DNA of 14,495 bases. Origin: Larix sibirica. Its lineage: Eukaryota > Streptophyta > Pinopsida > Pinales > Pinaceae. Every line of letters begins with the position of its first letter. Position 1 is the first letter of the stretch. Below, in pieces: positions 1-8,147 of this stretch. The translations under genes were made by a program, and so were the position numbers. The notes beneath the pieces are model-generated. The model did not search any database, had not been told where the DNA came from, and worked only from the letters and a program-made list of their open reading frames with translations. The stretch is taken from contig NWUY0300018535.1 in assembly GCA_004151065.3 (NCBI GenBank), positions 25,413 through 39,907 on the forward strand, given 5' to 3'.

Positions 1-370
1 TTGTGGATCTATGCCTCCCATACTCTTTTAGTGATCCCTCGTGTGCCTGCTGTTTTTTATTAATTAATTATTTACAAAATAATAATGTCCATTGGTCCTT
101 AAAGACCCTTGTCTTGGCACCTAGTGCCACAATAATAAACAACTATAATTTACATATGTCTGGGGCTTAACACACATGGTATTACACTCAACATGTTGCA
201 TATATTCTCCCCATGTCATGGCATGTCTTTATTATAGTTATCCAAGACTTGTCAACTTAGCATAAACTAACCCATATATCAAATTGATATTTTGGGATGG
301 TCTTTTACCATGGCATCTGATGCAATATTTATATTCATCATTTGCTTATGTGTTTATGCATTATCAGTCG

Positions 371-382
371 TAATGTTTCCAC
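371..382. repeat. Target-site duplication, left copy (SINE)
   Basis: taatgtttccac, identical to 636-647, flanks the SINE. The unoccupied homologous site in copy B reads taatgcttccac. Confidence 0.8.
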
Positions 383-635
383 CTTTTTTTATCTTTTTTA
401 TGTAGCATATCTCAAGGGATACCTCATAGGCACTTCCCCTCTTTTTGAGGATGGAACCTAGTGTAAACCCTATATTCTTTTGGGCACAGGGCTAAGTCAA
501 CAAATTGATCAAATATAACTCTTAAAAATTGGTCCAACAAGAGAAACATGTCACAAAGTGGGATTTAAACTCAGGCGGGAAGGGTAACAACTTTTCCACA
601 CAATCACTTGAGCTACACCCAAATTTTGCAATTCA
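383..635 (-). mobile_element. tRNA-derived SINE with 12-bp target-site duplication
   Basis: Read on the minus strand, the segment carries an RNA polymerase III-type internal promoter. A box A-like TAGCTCAAGTG lies at 615-605, and a box B-like GAGTTTAAATCCC at 572-560 differs from the usual tRNA B box mainly by one C to T change. Their spacing is tRNA-like. The minus-strand 3' end is A-rich (T-rich at 384-400 on the plus strand). The segment is bounded by identical 12-bp repeats, taatgtttccac, at 371-382 and 636-647. The related copy B has this site only once (near 1362) without the insert. Together these fit a SINE mobilised by a LINE. The family was not identified. Confidence 0.82.
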
Positions 636-647
636 TAATGTTTCCAC
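636..647. repeat. Target-site duplication, right copy (SINE)
   Basis: taatgtttccac, identical to 371-382, adjoins the tRNA-like (5') end of the minus-strand SINE. Confidence 0.8.
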
Positions 648-1198
648 TTATTTTATGTTATGTGTTAATTGTAATGATGAGAGTATTTTGTGATGTTTTG
701 GAAAGTTGCTAATGTAATGTGTCAAAAAGTGGTTTTTCTTTGGTATTCCATATAAATCATGATGAATAGTGTATTTAGTGTCCATTGTTGCACTTACTTG
801 GATTATGATTATGATTATGTAGGTGCATAATTCCATAAGAATGAGTATGTGATAAAAATGATGATGTTACGTTACTCATGATGAGTTGTGATTGGTAGCA
901 TGTGGTTTTATGCTACTCACGACGATGCTGTGTTACTTTTGATGACATGCGGTTTTATGCTACTTACATTTTGGCCACAAGGTGTGAAGGGATATGATAC
1001 ATGTTATAACTAATGCTTTGGTTTTACGATGCGAGTGGCACCTAGACAAGAGGGCCTCTCATGGGCATGGAGGCTTGTTGACCACCTGTTACCTTTCTTG
1101 CCTTTAAATGTCAAATGTGGTGCAATTTGATATATATGTTTTCCTATTTCCTAAGGAAATTTATCAATATGGAAATTGATAAAATGATCTTATGTTAT

Positions 1199-1776
1199 GT
1201 ATTATGTAGTGCCGTGTCTCTATTTTAGTCAACTAGGGCTTGTGAACCTAATATGAACTAACCCCGATACTAGAATGATATTTTGGGATGGTCTTTTACC
1301 ATGTCATTATATATGCTATATGATATTTCTCATTTGATTATGTGTTTACACATCATCAATTGTAATGCTTCCACTTTTGTTATGTTATGTGTTAACTATC
1401 ACGATGGGAGTATTTCATGATGTTTTGAAAAGAGTTTTTTTTGGTATTACATAATGCATAGTGATGAATAGCTCACGTAGGATCCATTGTTGCACGTAGT
1501 TGGATGATTGTGTAGGCACATAATAACATAAGAATTCTCATGCATTATAAATGATAATGTTATGTTACTTATCATGACATGCAGTTGATAACATGTGGTT
1601 TTGTGCTAATCATGATGAGTTATGTTACTTATGATGACATGTGGTTGATTCCATGCAATATTATGCTACTTACATTTTGGCCACAAGTTGGAAAGCGATA
1701 TGATACATTTTATAGCTAATGCTTTGGTTTTGTGATGTGAGTGGGAGTTGGACATGAAATCCTCTCCATGGGCCCA
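1199..1776. repeat. Diverged direct repeat, copy B (no SINE)
   Basis: This is the second copy of the 215-1072 sequence, in the same orientation, about 130 bp after copy A ends. It serves as the empty-site reference for the SINE in copy A. Around 1555-1672 it contains a related internal repeat built on atgttacttatgatgacatg. No coding frame of note follows the repeat, so this looks like non-coding repeat DNA. Confidence 0.75.
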
Positions 1777-2285
1777 ATGAGATGATTCATTAAAGATATC
1801 GTGGGAGCACATGCCCATGAAATACACATATAAGCTCCAATGTCCCATGATATTCATGCTAACATGGCGACGACAAGGGGGTGGTGACTCCTACTAACAT
1901 AGTGGTTGATTGGTTGCAATGTGGGTAATCGTTTTTTATAACATAACTACCTTAGAATTGAAGTATATTATTGCAAGTTTATAAATATTTAACACAGATT
2001 TGACATTAGGACAAAAATTCTACTTCTTGTTATAAATCATTAAATAGTAGAAGTCTAAATTGTTTTGGATATTTTAGCACGTCCATCTTGAGAATTTGAA
2101 GTATTTGTGTTGGGTGCTAGTGATTATTTTTTACTTCAAATCAATAGGGATTGCCCTCCTTGGGACCTGTAAAGTGCTATATGAAAGTGAGAGGGATTGC
2201 ATGAGGTGACATTGACACTTTCCCTAAGTGTACATTCAATACCATTGGGACTAATTCTAATAAACTATCCACAAAATAAATGACA
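1777..2285. other. No feature recognised
   Basis: AT-rich sequence without a convincing open frame, tandem repeat, terminal repeat or RNA gene visible by eye. It may be decayed transposon DNA. Confidence 0.5.
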
Positions 2286-2745
2286 TGACAAAACATAATG
2301 AACTTGAGTTAATTAGGTGAATTCAATCCCACTGCGGGCTTCCTCCATATCTTCTTCATCATTTTCCTATAATCCAAGTGTTTGATGGGTTGTTGCTTCC
2401 TCTTCATGTTCTCTAGGAGCCCTCTGTATTGTGTTCTTTTCCATGAGGGCATCCTTCACTAAACCAATGGAATCAAAAGACTTGTCTACCAAAGACTTTG
2501 AACTCTAAGCAGATCCTATAATTATATTGTAGTGCATGTCAAGATATGAAACTAATTTCTCCATCCTATGGTCCTAAGATTCCACTTTCATTCCTATCCA
2601 TTTGAACCTCAAATTGACTACCAATGCTCTTATTTAAATAAGAAATTGCCTCTCGAAGAGGATCCATTTGCATGGCAAGAGTCCTCAGAACCTCACCTAG
2701 GTCCAAAACTTCACAATGTGCACACTTTTTTCAGGATCATCGTGT
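2286..2745 (-). pseudogene. Decayed coding stretch, function unknown
   Basis: On the minus strand two frames read like degraded protein. From about 2745 downward there is an acidic and amphipathic stretch containing LREAISYLNKSIGSQFEVQM. After a frame change near 2575 it continues with MEKLVSYLDMHY, then SFDSIGLVKDALMEKNT, and ends in a run rich in Glu (ENDEEDMEEARSG near 2330-2290). Only a few stops interrupt it. The composition is helix-forming and possibly coiled-coil, which would suit a retroelement structural protein or an unrelated host gene fragment. No family motif was recognised. The plus-strand open frame at 2568-2840 overlaps it and looks like a shadow. The call rests on amino-acid composition alone. 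Confidence 0.3.
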
Positions 2746-2789
2746 TTAACCATGGCACGACCGATTTGAGAAAATCCAAAGACAATTAT

Positions 2790-3030
2790 AGGACCAACCC
2801 AACATATAATGCAACAATCCAAATCCAAGTGGAACCATAACCCATTCGCAACCCAAATCCAAATGGAACCAATCCAACAGACACTACAATAATCCAAATC
2901 CAAACGATATACCAACCCAACTAGCAATGTAACATTCCAATTCACAACCCAAATCCAAATGAGACCAACCCAAGATGCAATGCAACGACTCAAATTTAAA
3001 CAACGAACCAACCCAATTGGCAGTGCAACA
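2790..3030. repeat. Degenerate minisatellite, unit about 44 bp
   Basis: The motif accaaYccaa followed by roughly 10 bases and then aatgcaac-like sequence recurs near 2793, 2867, 2911, 2963 and 3006. Between these copies the phrase aacccaaatccaaatg or aatccaaatccaa is repeated. Spacings are about 76, 44, 52 and 43 bp; the first interval looks like a fused double unit. Units have diverged, so the array is old. On the minus strand the repeat keeps one frame open (3044-2697) and yields a Trp/Ile/Val-rich repetitive peptide, which is most likely a by-product of the repeat. Confidence 0.7.
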
Positions 3031-3044
3031 TGTTCCAACCACAC

Positions 3045-3753
3045 TTAAATACTAAAAACAAAATATGCCACATGGAACATAATTCCCCATCTCATCGAAG
3101 TTAAAACTCCCACCACGACAATGAAGAGTGAAATGTGTGGTGAGTATTGAGGGAGGGGAGTTTTAATGGCTTGACCCTCCTTAATCCACTTCAAATGCCA
3201 TTTGTCCTTGAAGTGCCATTGCATGTTGATCTTAATGTTGGAATTCATGGAATTAAATAATTGATGGGGTCATCCCATTTTTAAACAATGCCCCTTTTCA
3301 TATAATGATCACCTTATTTTCCATGACATCCGCATGAGTGTTGCAAGATTGAAGTATATGAAGGAAGTCAATGGAGTCGAAGCAAGGAACGAGCCCTTTG
3401 ACTCTACTGACAACTCTGGAGAGGGGGGGGAAGTAACCAAGATTTGCCTTTCTCCCTTAACCAATGGTGAGTGATGAGTCACCAAAGATCAAGACATTCT
3501 TAATTTCCAAAGTCTATAATATGAGCATTCCTTGATATAAGGCGATGACTTATGCTTGATTATTTGTTGCCACTCCTAATCTCCACACATAAGTTAGTTC
3601 TTGTTTTCCTTTAGGGTTATATATAACCCCCTACAGTTATTTCTCCTATCATTGTAGAGAATTTGTCCATATTGCATAAGTCACAATAGGGTGGTGACTT
3701 GCTGTAACCAACAACTCGACCAAGTAGAAGCTTAATATGATTTCACTATTAGA
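3045..3753. other. No gene recognised
   Basis: Only small items are visible: a G-rich run near 3420-3431 and a perfect 16-bp palindrome gggttatatataaccc at 3614-3629. The minus strand between about 3420 and 3290 reads briefly like coding sequence but has no recognisable motif. Confidence 0.45.
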
Positions 3754-4149
3754 TTGGAAAGTAGTTGTGTGATTGGCAAAGGCATCAATATGTTGTCACA
3801 ACAAATTACACTTGAATTACAAATTGAGCTAATGTTGCTTAAGTGGATTAAGTGTGACACATTAATACATAGAAGAAACAAGAAATTAATGGTGAGGCAA
3901 CCTCAAAGAACATATCAAACAAAAGGAATTGGCTCAACTATATATCTATCCTTGATACAAAAGAATGAACTTAAAGAAAGACACGATAAAAGATGTAGGG
4001 ATATGTTGCAACTTAAGTTATTACAATCATCATATAGAGAGATCACTGCGTCGAGGATATTATTCAAAATTATAGAACAATTTACAAATGAATTTGATGC
4101 ACACTTATACAATGAAAGAGATGGGATTGCTATTGATGTGGTATTGTAA
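3754..4149 (+). CDS. Hypothetical open frame of 131 codons, probably a relic
   Basis: This is the longest plus-strand frame between the first repeats and copia element 1. The predicted peptide is Lys/Arg/Leu/Ile-rich and probably helical, with stretches such as QITLELQIELMLLKWIKC and a basic region RHDKRCRDMLQLKLLQ. It has no signal peptide, no membrane segment and no domain I recognise. The start codon is only the first ATG: upstream I see no TATA box at a convincing distance, and downstream no clear splice donor or poly(A) signal. The surroundings are decayed repeats, and a minus-strand frame overlaps it. It may be a fragment of a transposon protein or a chance open frame in AT-rich DNA. 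The second seems at least as likely. Confidence 0.2.
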   Translation: MESSCVIGKGINMLSQQITLELQIELMLLKWIKCDTLIHRRNKKLMVRQPQRTYQTKGIGSTIYLSLIQKNELKERHDKRCRDMLQLKLLQSSYREITASRILFKIIEQFTNEFDAHLYNERDGIAIDVVL

Positions 4150-4579
4150 AGCTAGGAAAATAAATACCAAATTCCCATGATTCCTGGAAATCGATTGATT
4201 GTTTCCAAAGTTTATGCAAAGTTGGTGAACTTTAATAAATGGAAATGGTAGGGACACCGACCAATTCAATTATAAGATTCTATTGACGTGACCTAAAAAT
4301 ATGGAGTTAAGATGGCATAGTTGAATGTAAGTTGATATGTTGAAGGCACCATGTGGATCAGATGATGATGTAGGATCGATGACATGTTAGAGATTAATAA
4401 TCGGTCGTGGAAGTGTTGACATGAGCAAATGTGATGAGATCTAAGAGTTGTTGCATGTGGAGGGAATGTGACATAATTTGAGAATTGCACTTTTTTTGTC
4501 ACACAGAGGATGAAAAGGGCTTGTTGCAAACTAGAAGGGCATTGAGGCATATATTAGAGGATATGTGCAATGACCCTAA
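4150..4579. other. No feature recognised
   Basis: AT-rich sequence rich in gatg/catg words, with no coding motif and no clear repeat. If the following block is a 3' LTR, this would be the unrecognisable end of that element's internal region. Confidence 0.45.
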
Positions 4580-4817
4580 ATTGATTCACAAGTGGGAGAT
4601 TAGTTTGGAAACAACCACCTGAGTTATTAGTTGATCGAGTCAAACAAGTTGACTTATTATTTGGTCCATAATTGATATAGTACAATAAGTTGGTGCTAAC
4701 ATGGTCCAAGATATTTAGTCTACACTCTAAGTAAACCCAATCCACTCACTATGTAACAATCGAGGATTTGTTTAACATAAATCCATCTTAAACTCAGATC
4801 TATCAAACACCCAAAGA

Positions 4818-4885
4818 GATCCCTCTATATAGATGCATGTTTAAAATAGGGGATCCCTCTATATAGATGCACGCTTAAGATAGAT
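4818..4885. repeat. 34-bp tandem repeat, two copies
   Basis: The unit starting gatccctctatatagatgca occurs twice with a period of 34 bp, with minor differences in the second half (tgtttaaaatag against cgcttaagatag). Confidence 0.85.
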
Positions 4886-4920
4886 ATATATTAGTATATA
4901 AGAGTTGCAGCAAAGCCTTA

Positions 4921-5010
4921 CATATTCTTCAAGCATTAGCTCTCAATATACATATTCTTCAAGCATTAGCTCTCAATATACATATTCTTCGAGCATTAGC
5001 TCTCAATATG
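4921..5010. repeat. 30-bp tandem repeat, three copies
   Basis: Three adjacent 30-bp units run 4921-4950, 4951-4980 and 4981-5010, each beginning catattcttc and continuing with agcattagc. The first two are identical. The third differs at two positions. Such homogeneity in otherwise decayed surroundings points to recent slippage or unequal exchange. Confidence 0.97.
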
Positions 5011-5247
5011 CATAATTATGTCATGCATATTTGTGGCCTGCATTACTCGTATGCGCTATATTTATGTGATGCTCCTAAAATTCCGGTGTCGATCTGAACG
5101 TCCGTGTATTCAACAATCGACAAAACAGGGATCAAAGATCAAGGACTGTTTTTGACTCTTCTGGTTATAAAGCAAGAGATGGTAACTAATTTATGTTGGT
5201 AACCTGAAGCTCTCCCAAGCGAATCGTTGGGCAGGGCCGGCACCAAC

Positions 5248-5415
5248 ATGGATGGATTTGGCAGCAGCGTTCAAGAACACCCAGATTGCGTCACCTCAGG
5301 TTCTCAATTACAATTACAATTACAATTCACGCCCCTGGATTTTTCACAGTTCGACCTACCTGTATCTTCATCATTATCATTAGGGCTAAACTTCAAGTCC
5401 ATAATCCGTTTCTAA
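5248..5415 (+). other. Possible gene-derived exon fragment
   Basis: The local base composition is visibly less AT-rich than the flanks. An ATG in a favourable plant context (accaacATGGAT) opens a 55-codon frame ending in TAA at 5413-5415. The peptide contains QLQLQLQ, made by an attaca hexanucleotide repeat (5307-5329), and SLSLGLN. Both contain LxLxL, the pattern of the plant EAR repression motif, but such short motifs occur by chance. The frame stays open after the TAA until 5619, but that part lies opposite LINE sequence. A donor-like AAG/GTATGT sits at 5477-5485. It could be a first exon of a lost gene or nothing. I do not recognise the protein. Confidence 0.18.
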
Positions 5416-5489
5416 ATGCAGTTAGCTAACACTGTATGCTCTCACAAGTGGGCTTTCGATTGTCCTGTACATCCTCAAGGTATGTTTCA

Positions 5490-6639
5490 GCTGGCTTCTA
5501 CCCAACTCAATCTTTCCATTTTTCATTCGTTTTCCCAATATCTCCATACATATATTTGCTTGCTTTCTCATATTAGCATATTTGTGGAAGAACGTGGTGT
5601 TTTCACCCCCCTGATTTAGCCAAACCGCCCCGCGCTTCTTGCTCCCCTTCTCCTCCTCCCATTCAAGAGGTTCCTCTTCGGTTGCTGCAACTCTTCTACC
5701 TCTCCCTCTTCTTTGTTAGATAAGGATTCCTGCTTACTTTACTTGTAAATGTTTTCTAGCATTATTTCAAAATTCAATATCTTCTAGGGTCCCCTTGTAT
5801 TCATTTGTCTTCTCCTTAGTCCACACACGAGTCAATTTCTTAATGTTTACAAGGTTGTCTTGAAACTATTTCATTGCCGATACTCCATCCCCCCCAAAGT
5901 GTTTTCATTCCCCGGTCACCAAACTCCTATATTCTTCATTAGCTAGCCAGTAAGAGTTGGATTAGTAAAGCGAGGGGTTCCTTTCTCCTATGGCCATCTG
6001 GAATAAAATTGGCCTGTGATAAGAAGAGCTTCCAATACCTGCCCATTTAACCCTCCCTTCTTCTTCCAGTGGATGTTCTGAGATAAAGAACCTATCTGAG
6101 TTAAAGATCAAGAACCCACCAGGCCCTTTGGCCAATGCTTCCAATCCTTCCGGTCTTTTTCTGTTATTCCTCCAAGTGGGTAATACTTCTACTGGTTCAA
6201 CATCAATCAAAGTTTTCTCCTCCAATTTATGTGTGAAGTAATCCGCTAATATGTCGTTTCTACTCTCTTCTCCCCAGATTTCTTCTCTCTTCATTATAAA
6301 GTTCGGGTCCCCACCACAAATTAAGTCATCCCTTTGAAATACATTTTCATCTAGGATAGCTTCTAAATACTCCTTTCTTTGATGGCATGGACCATAAATA
6401 CTAAGAAGTACTAAGAACAATAAAGCTTCTTCCAAGTTCCTTAAGAGTAGAAGATTGAGGAGATACCTGAGTTTAATAGGGTGAGAGGAGATAGCCAAGT
6501 TTAAGTGTGGAGATCGAGGAGATAGGTAAGTTCTACAAATATTTTCCATCCAATTACTGATCCCCCCGATCTTCCCACAACTCCCAAAATTTCAAAATGC
6601 CTACACGAGAACCACTGGTTTAAAATCCTCCTAGACGTA
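5490..6639 (-). pseudogene. LINE (L1-type) ORF2 fragment: endonuclease and pre-RT linker
   Basis: On the minus strand this reads as the apurinic/apyrimidinic-like endonuclease of a plant LINE, which nicks target DNA to prime reverse transcription. From the 5' side: a SGG motif after GRS near 6562-6545 in a shifted frame; IYGP (6399-6388); GGDPN where the family has GGDFN (6315-6301); ESRNDILADYF; TWRNNRKRPEG; FISEH; then SYHRP where the family has SDHRP (6024-6010), so a catalytic-site Asp is lost. GERNP and NSYWLANEEY follow around a TAG. Further down, VEELQQPKRNLL leads to WLNQGGENTTFFHK (5622-5581), matching the conserved WLxxGDxNTxFFH block just before reverse transcriptase. No reverse transcriptase follows. 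Frames shift several times. The upper end stops where copia element 1 begins. Confidence 0.85.
6635..6639. repeat. Presumed left target site of copia element 1
   Basis: The five bases acgta directly before the first TG of the 5' LTR should be repeated after the end of the 3' LTR. That end lies beyond this window because of the second insertion, so the duplication cannot be confirmed here. Confidence 0.4.
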
Positions 6640-7157
6640 TGTTAGAATTTTACTTTTGATTTCTCAACAAGTGTCCTTCAGCAGTGCTGGCGCTCCATCT
6701 GCACTGTTGGTTCCTGTGTTTAACAGCAGAGAGAGGACAATATGTAGGAGGGCAGAACACTACTGGAATAAATGAGTCGCAATTATGTAGCAAATAGATG
6801 GGGAGAGCACATTCATGCCTCCAGTATGCATGCACCAACATATTCTTAAAATTAGAACTGCTGTTGAGATTTAGCTTTCAGTTAACTAGAGTTTGATTTT
6901 TGCATGCATCATCTAATATTAAAGAAGGGTGTAGATCCCTAGGTAGTTAGGGTGCTTCAGTGAAGAGTTGAGCGAGGTTGCAAATCCCAAGGATGATTGT
7001 GCATGCATACATGCCGCATTTATTCTCAAGTTGAGGCTTACTATCTCTAGCACTACTTTTCATGCAGGAGGGTGCATTCATTGAATTGATTAGGGTTAGG
7101 ATATGACATCTTCAGTTAGGGGCGCTTTGTGCACGTGTCTAGATACATTGTATCTAC

Positions 7158-7610
7158 AATGGTCACTAGATTCAGAATCGGCAAAAAATTGGTGAGGCAA
7201 AAGAGTGAAGAGTTCGAATCGAATTGGGAAAAAAATCGGCAAATACAAAAAATAAAGATATACACATATCTGTTGGTGGATGGATTACCCTGTCCTCTTG
7301 TAGCACTGTTGGTCATTGTTAGTTGTTGTTGGTCACTGTTTGTCACTTGGCATAGGAAAAACTAGCTCAAACAAATAAGAAAAAATGATTGAAAACCTAC
7401 CTAGGGTCCCAAACTGCTTTTTAAAGACAAATTGGGCCCAATCCGATTAAAATCTTGAGTTAAAGGCGTCAACCTGAGTTAAAGGTGTGGATCGAGTCAA
7501 ACTCAGTCAAAGCAACTTTGAGTTGAGAAGGTTTGAATGGGTTTGTTTGAGGGCTGATCTGAGTGAAACTGGCGATTTTCAGGTTTAAATCAGGATTCCT
7601 GTTACAGGGG
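7158..7610. mobile_element. 453-bp extra segment flanked by 7-8 bp direct repeats
   Basis: The 3' LTR reads continuously through this point (tagatacattttatctaccctt), whereas the 5' LTR is split: tatctac occurs at 7151-7157 and again at 7611-7617 (gtatctac if the preceding g is counted). This is what a transposon with a 7-8 bp target duplication would leave. The ends (aatggtcac and ttacagggg) show no convincing terminal inverted repeat, and no poly(A) tail is present, so no class can be assigned. Inside, ctgagttaaaggtgtg and a close copy recur about 18 bp apart near 7454-7489. The alternative is a deletion from the 3' LTR between the short repeats. Confidence 0.6.
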
Positions 7611-7632
7611 TATCTACCCTTCTCCCTTATCC

Positions 7633-7640
7633 TATAAAAG
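7633..7640 (+). promoter_or_regulatory. LTR TATA box
   Basis: TATAAAAG within cctataaaagggatgaagg, conserved at the matching place in the 3' LTR (12372-12379). Confidence 0.8.
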
Positions 7641-7719
7641 GGATGAAGGGTGCACCATTGTGTTGGTTGGCGAGTTCATGTTTCTGAGCTATATTAGAGT
7701 TTACTGTTTTTCCAAGTTT

Positions 7720-7725
7720 AATAAA
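7720..7725 (+). promoter_or_regulatory. LTR poly(A) signal
   Basis: AATAAA about 85 bp after the TATA box, where retrotransposon transcripts are expected to terminate in the R region. The equivalent of the 3' LTR is outside the window. Confidence 0.55.
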
Positions 7726-7909
7726 ACAATGACGCAGAGTTGAGCGCTTTGTTGTTTTTGTGTATTTTTTGTTAGTGTTTTCAACATGTGTTTGTATATT
7801 CTCGTATTTAGAGATAGCAGTTTTTATAGGTTTGAATTTTAAGGTATCTAGGGTTTAGCCTTTCTTTGAAGTGCAGAATCTGCTTACCATGGTTTGAGAA
7901 ATTTTAACA

Positions 7910-7921
7910 TGGTATTATAGC
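7910..7921 (+). other. Primer-binding site of element 1 (degraded)
   Basis: TGGTATTATAGC directly follows the LTR end. It differs at two positions from TGGTATCAGAGC, the complement of the plant initiator-methionine tRNA 3' end that primes minus-strand DNA synthesis in most plant copia elements and is perfect in element 2. Confidence 0.85.
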
Positions 7922-8147
7922 ATCTTTGCTGAAACTTTCTTGGAATTTGTGTATGGATAGGATTGCAACTTGTAAGAGGGAGATGTTGGAGGGTTTCAAG
8001 GGTGGGATACTTGAGCATTAGGATTGAGGCAGATCTAGATATGAGAAGGGTTGAGGGGTGAGATGCCTAGGATCTTCTGGTAATTGGAAGGTTGTGTTTG
8101 ATCTTAGTTGTTGATTTGTTTCTGTGTTTGCTTGAAGAGTTGCATTG
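7922..8147 (+). other. Untranslated leader of element 1
   Basis: Sequence between primer site and gag, where packaging and dimerisation signals are expected. No specific structure was recognised. Confidence 0.6.

Larger units (their letters stand above)
215..1072. repeat. Diverged direct repeat, copy A (split by a SINE)
   Basis: This non-coding stretch recurs downstream as copy B (1199-1776) in the same orientation. The clearest shared block is a 28-bp exact match (285-312 against 1276-1303). A further block of about 60 bp near the right end (968-1028 against 1673-1732) includes a shared cattttggccacaag. Copy A carries an extra segment (383-635 plus one 12-bp repeat) that copy B lacks, which explains its greater length. 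Inside the copy, around 885-970, a unit of about 50 bp containing ggttttatgctact is itself repeated. The family is not recognised; it may be a non-coding transposon, an LTR or an old segmental duplication. Confidence 0.75.
4580..5115 (+). mobile_element. Candidate decayed LTR with PPT-like start
   Basis: The sequence cacaagtgggagatta near 4587-4602 resembles the purine tract and junction that precede the 3' LTR in many plant copia elements. About 300 bp later a TATA-like tatataag (4895-4902) follows two 34-bp repeats and precedes three 30-bp repeats, an arrangement plausible for an LTR promoter and its transcribed leader. A possible LTR end (tattcaaca) lies at 5107-5115. No second copy of this LTR is in the window, no short duplicated target site was found, and the expected TG start is not clear. 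An unrelated promoter-like repeat region is an alternative. Confidence 0.33.
6640..7909 (+). repeat. 5' LTR of copia element 1
   Basis: The start TGTTAGAATTTTAC (6640) and the end GAAATTTTAACA (7909) are imperfect inverted repeats with TG/CA termini, and the primer-binding site follows directly. Long blocks match the 3' LTR, for example a shared gatttttgcatgcatcatct (6893-6912). A TATA box (7633-7640) and a poly(A) signal AATAAA (7720-7725) lie in the expected order for the U3/R/U5 layout. The LTR is longer than its partner because it holds an extra 453 bp (7158-7610) and additional sequence near 6670-6730. Confidence 0.9.

Noticed and set aside
605-615. A functional tRNA gene on the minus strand
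   Set aside because: The A and B boxes are embedded in a longer insert with A-rich tail and target duplication, and a cloverleaf was not evident, so a SINE fits better.
648-836. Minus-strand 62-codon frame
   Set aside because: It falls in repeat copy A, is not kept in copy B, and has no motif.
1666-1857. Minus-strand 63-codon frame over the end of repeat copy B
   Set aside because: His/Met-rich composition from AT-rich repeat DNA; not conserved in copy A.
3614-3629. Perfect 16-bp palindrome gggttatatataaccc
   Set aside because: A single short palindrome with a TATA core and no second copy or gene nearby; chance is likely in AT-rich DNA.
4818-5010. CRISPR-like array
   Set aside because: The repeats are directly adjacent without unique spacers, and the setting is a plant-type retroelement region.
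5416-5619. Plus-strand open frame following directly on the TAA at 5413-5415
   Set aside because: Most of it lies opposite the LINE linker containing WLNQGGENTTFFHK, so it is best explained as an antisense shadow.
7129-7365. Plus-strand 78-codon frame
   Set aside because: It spans the border between the LTR and the 453-bp segment and is not typical protein; a chance frame.
7158-7610. hAT transposon by its 8-bp target duplication
   Set aside because: The ends do not show the expected inverted repeats in the right orientation, so the superfamily is left open.
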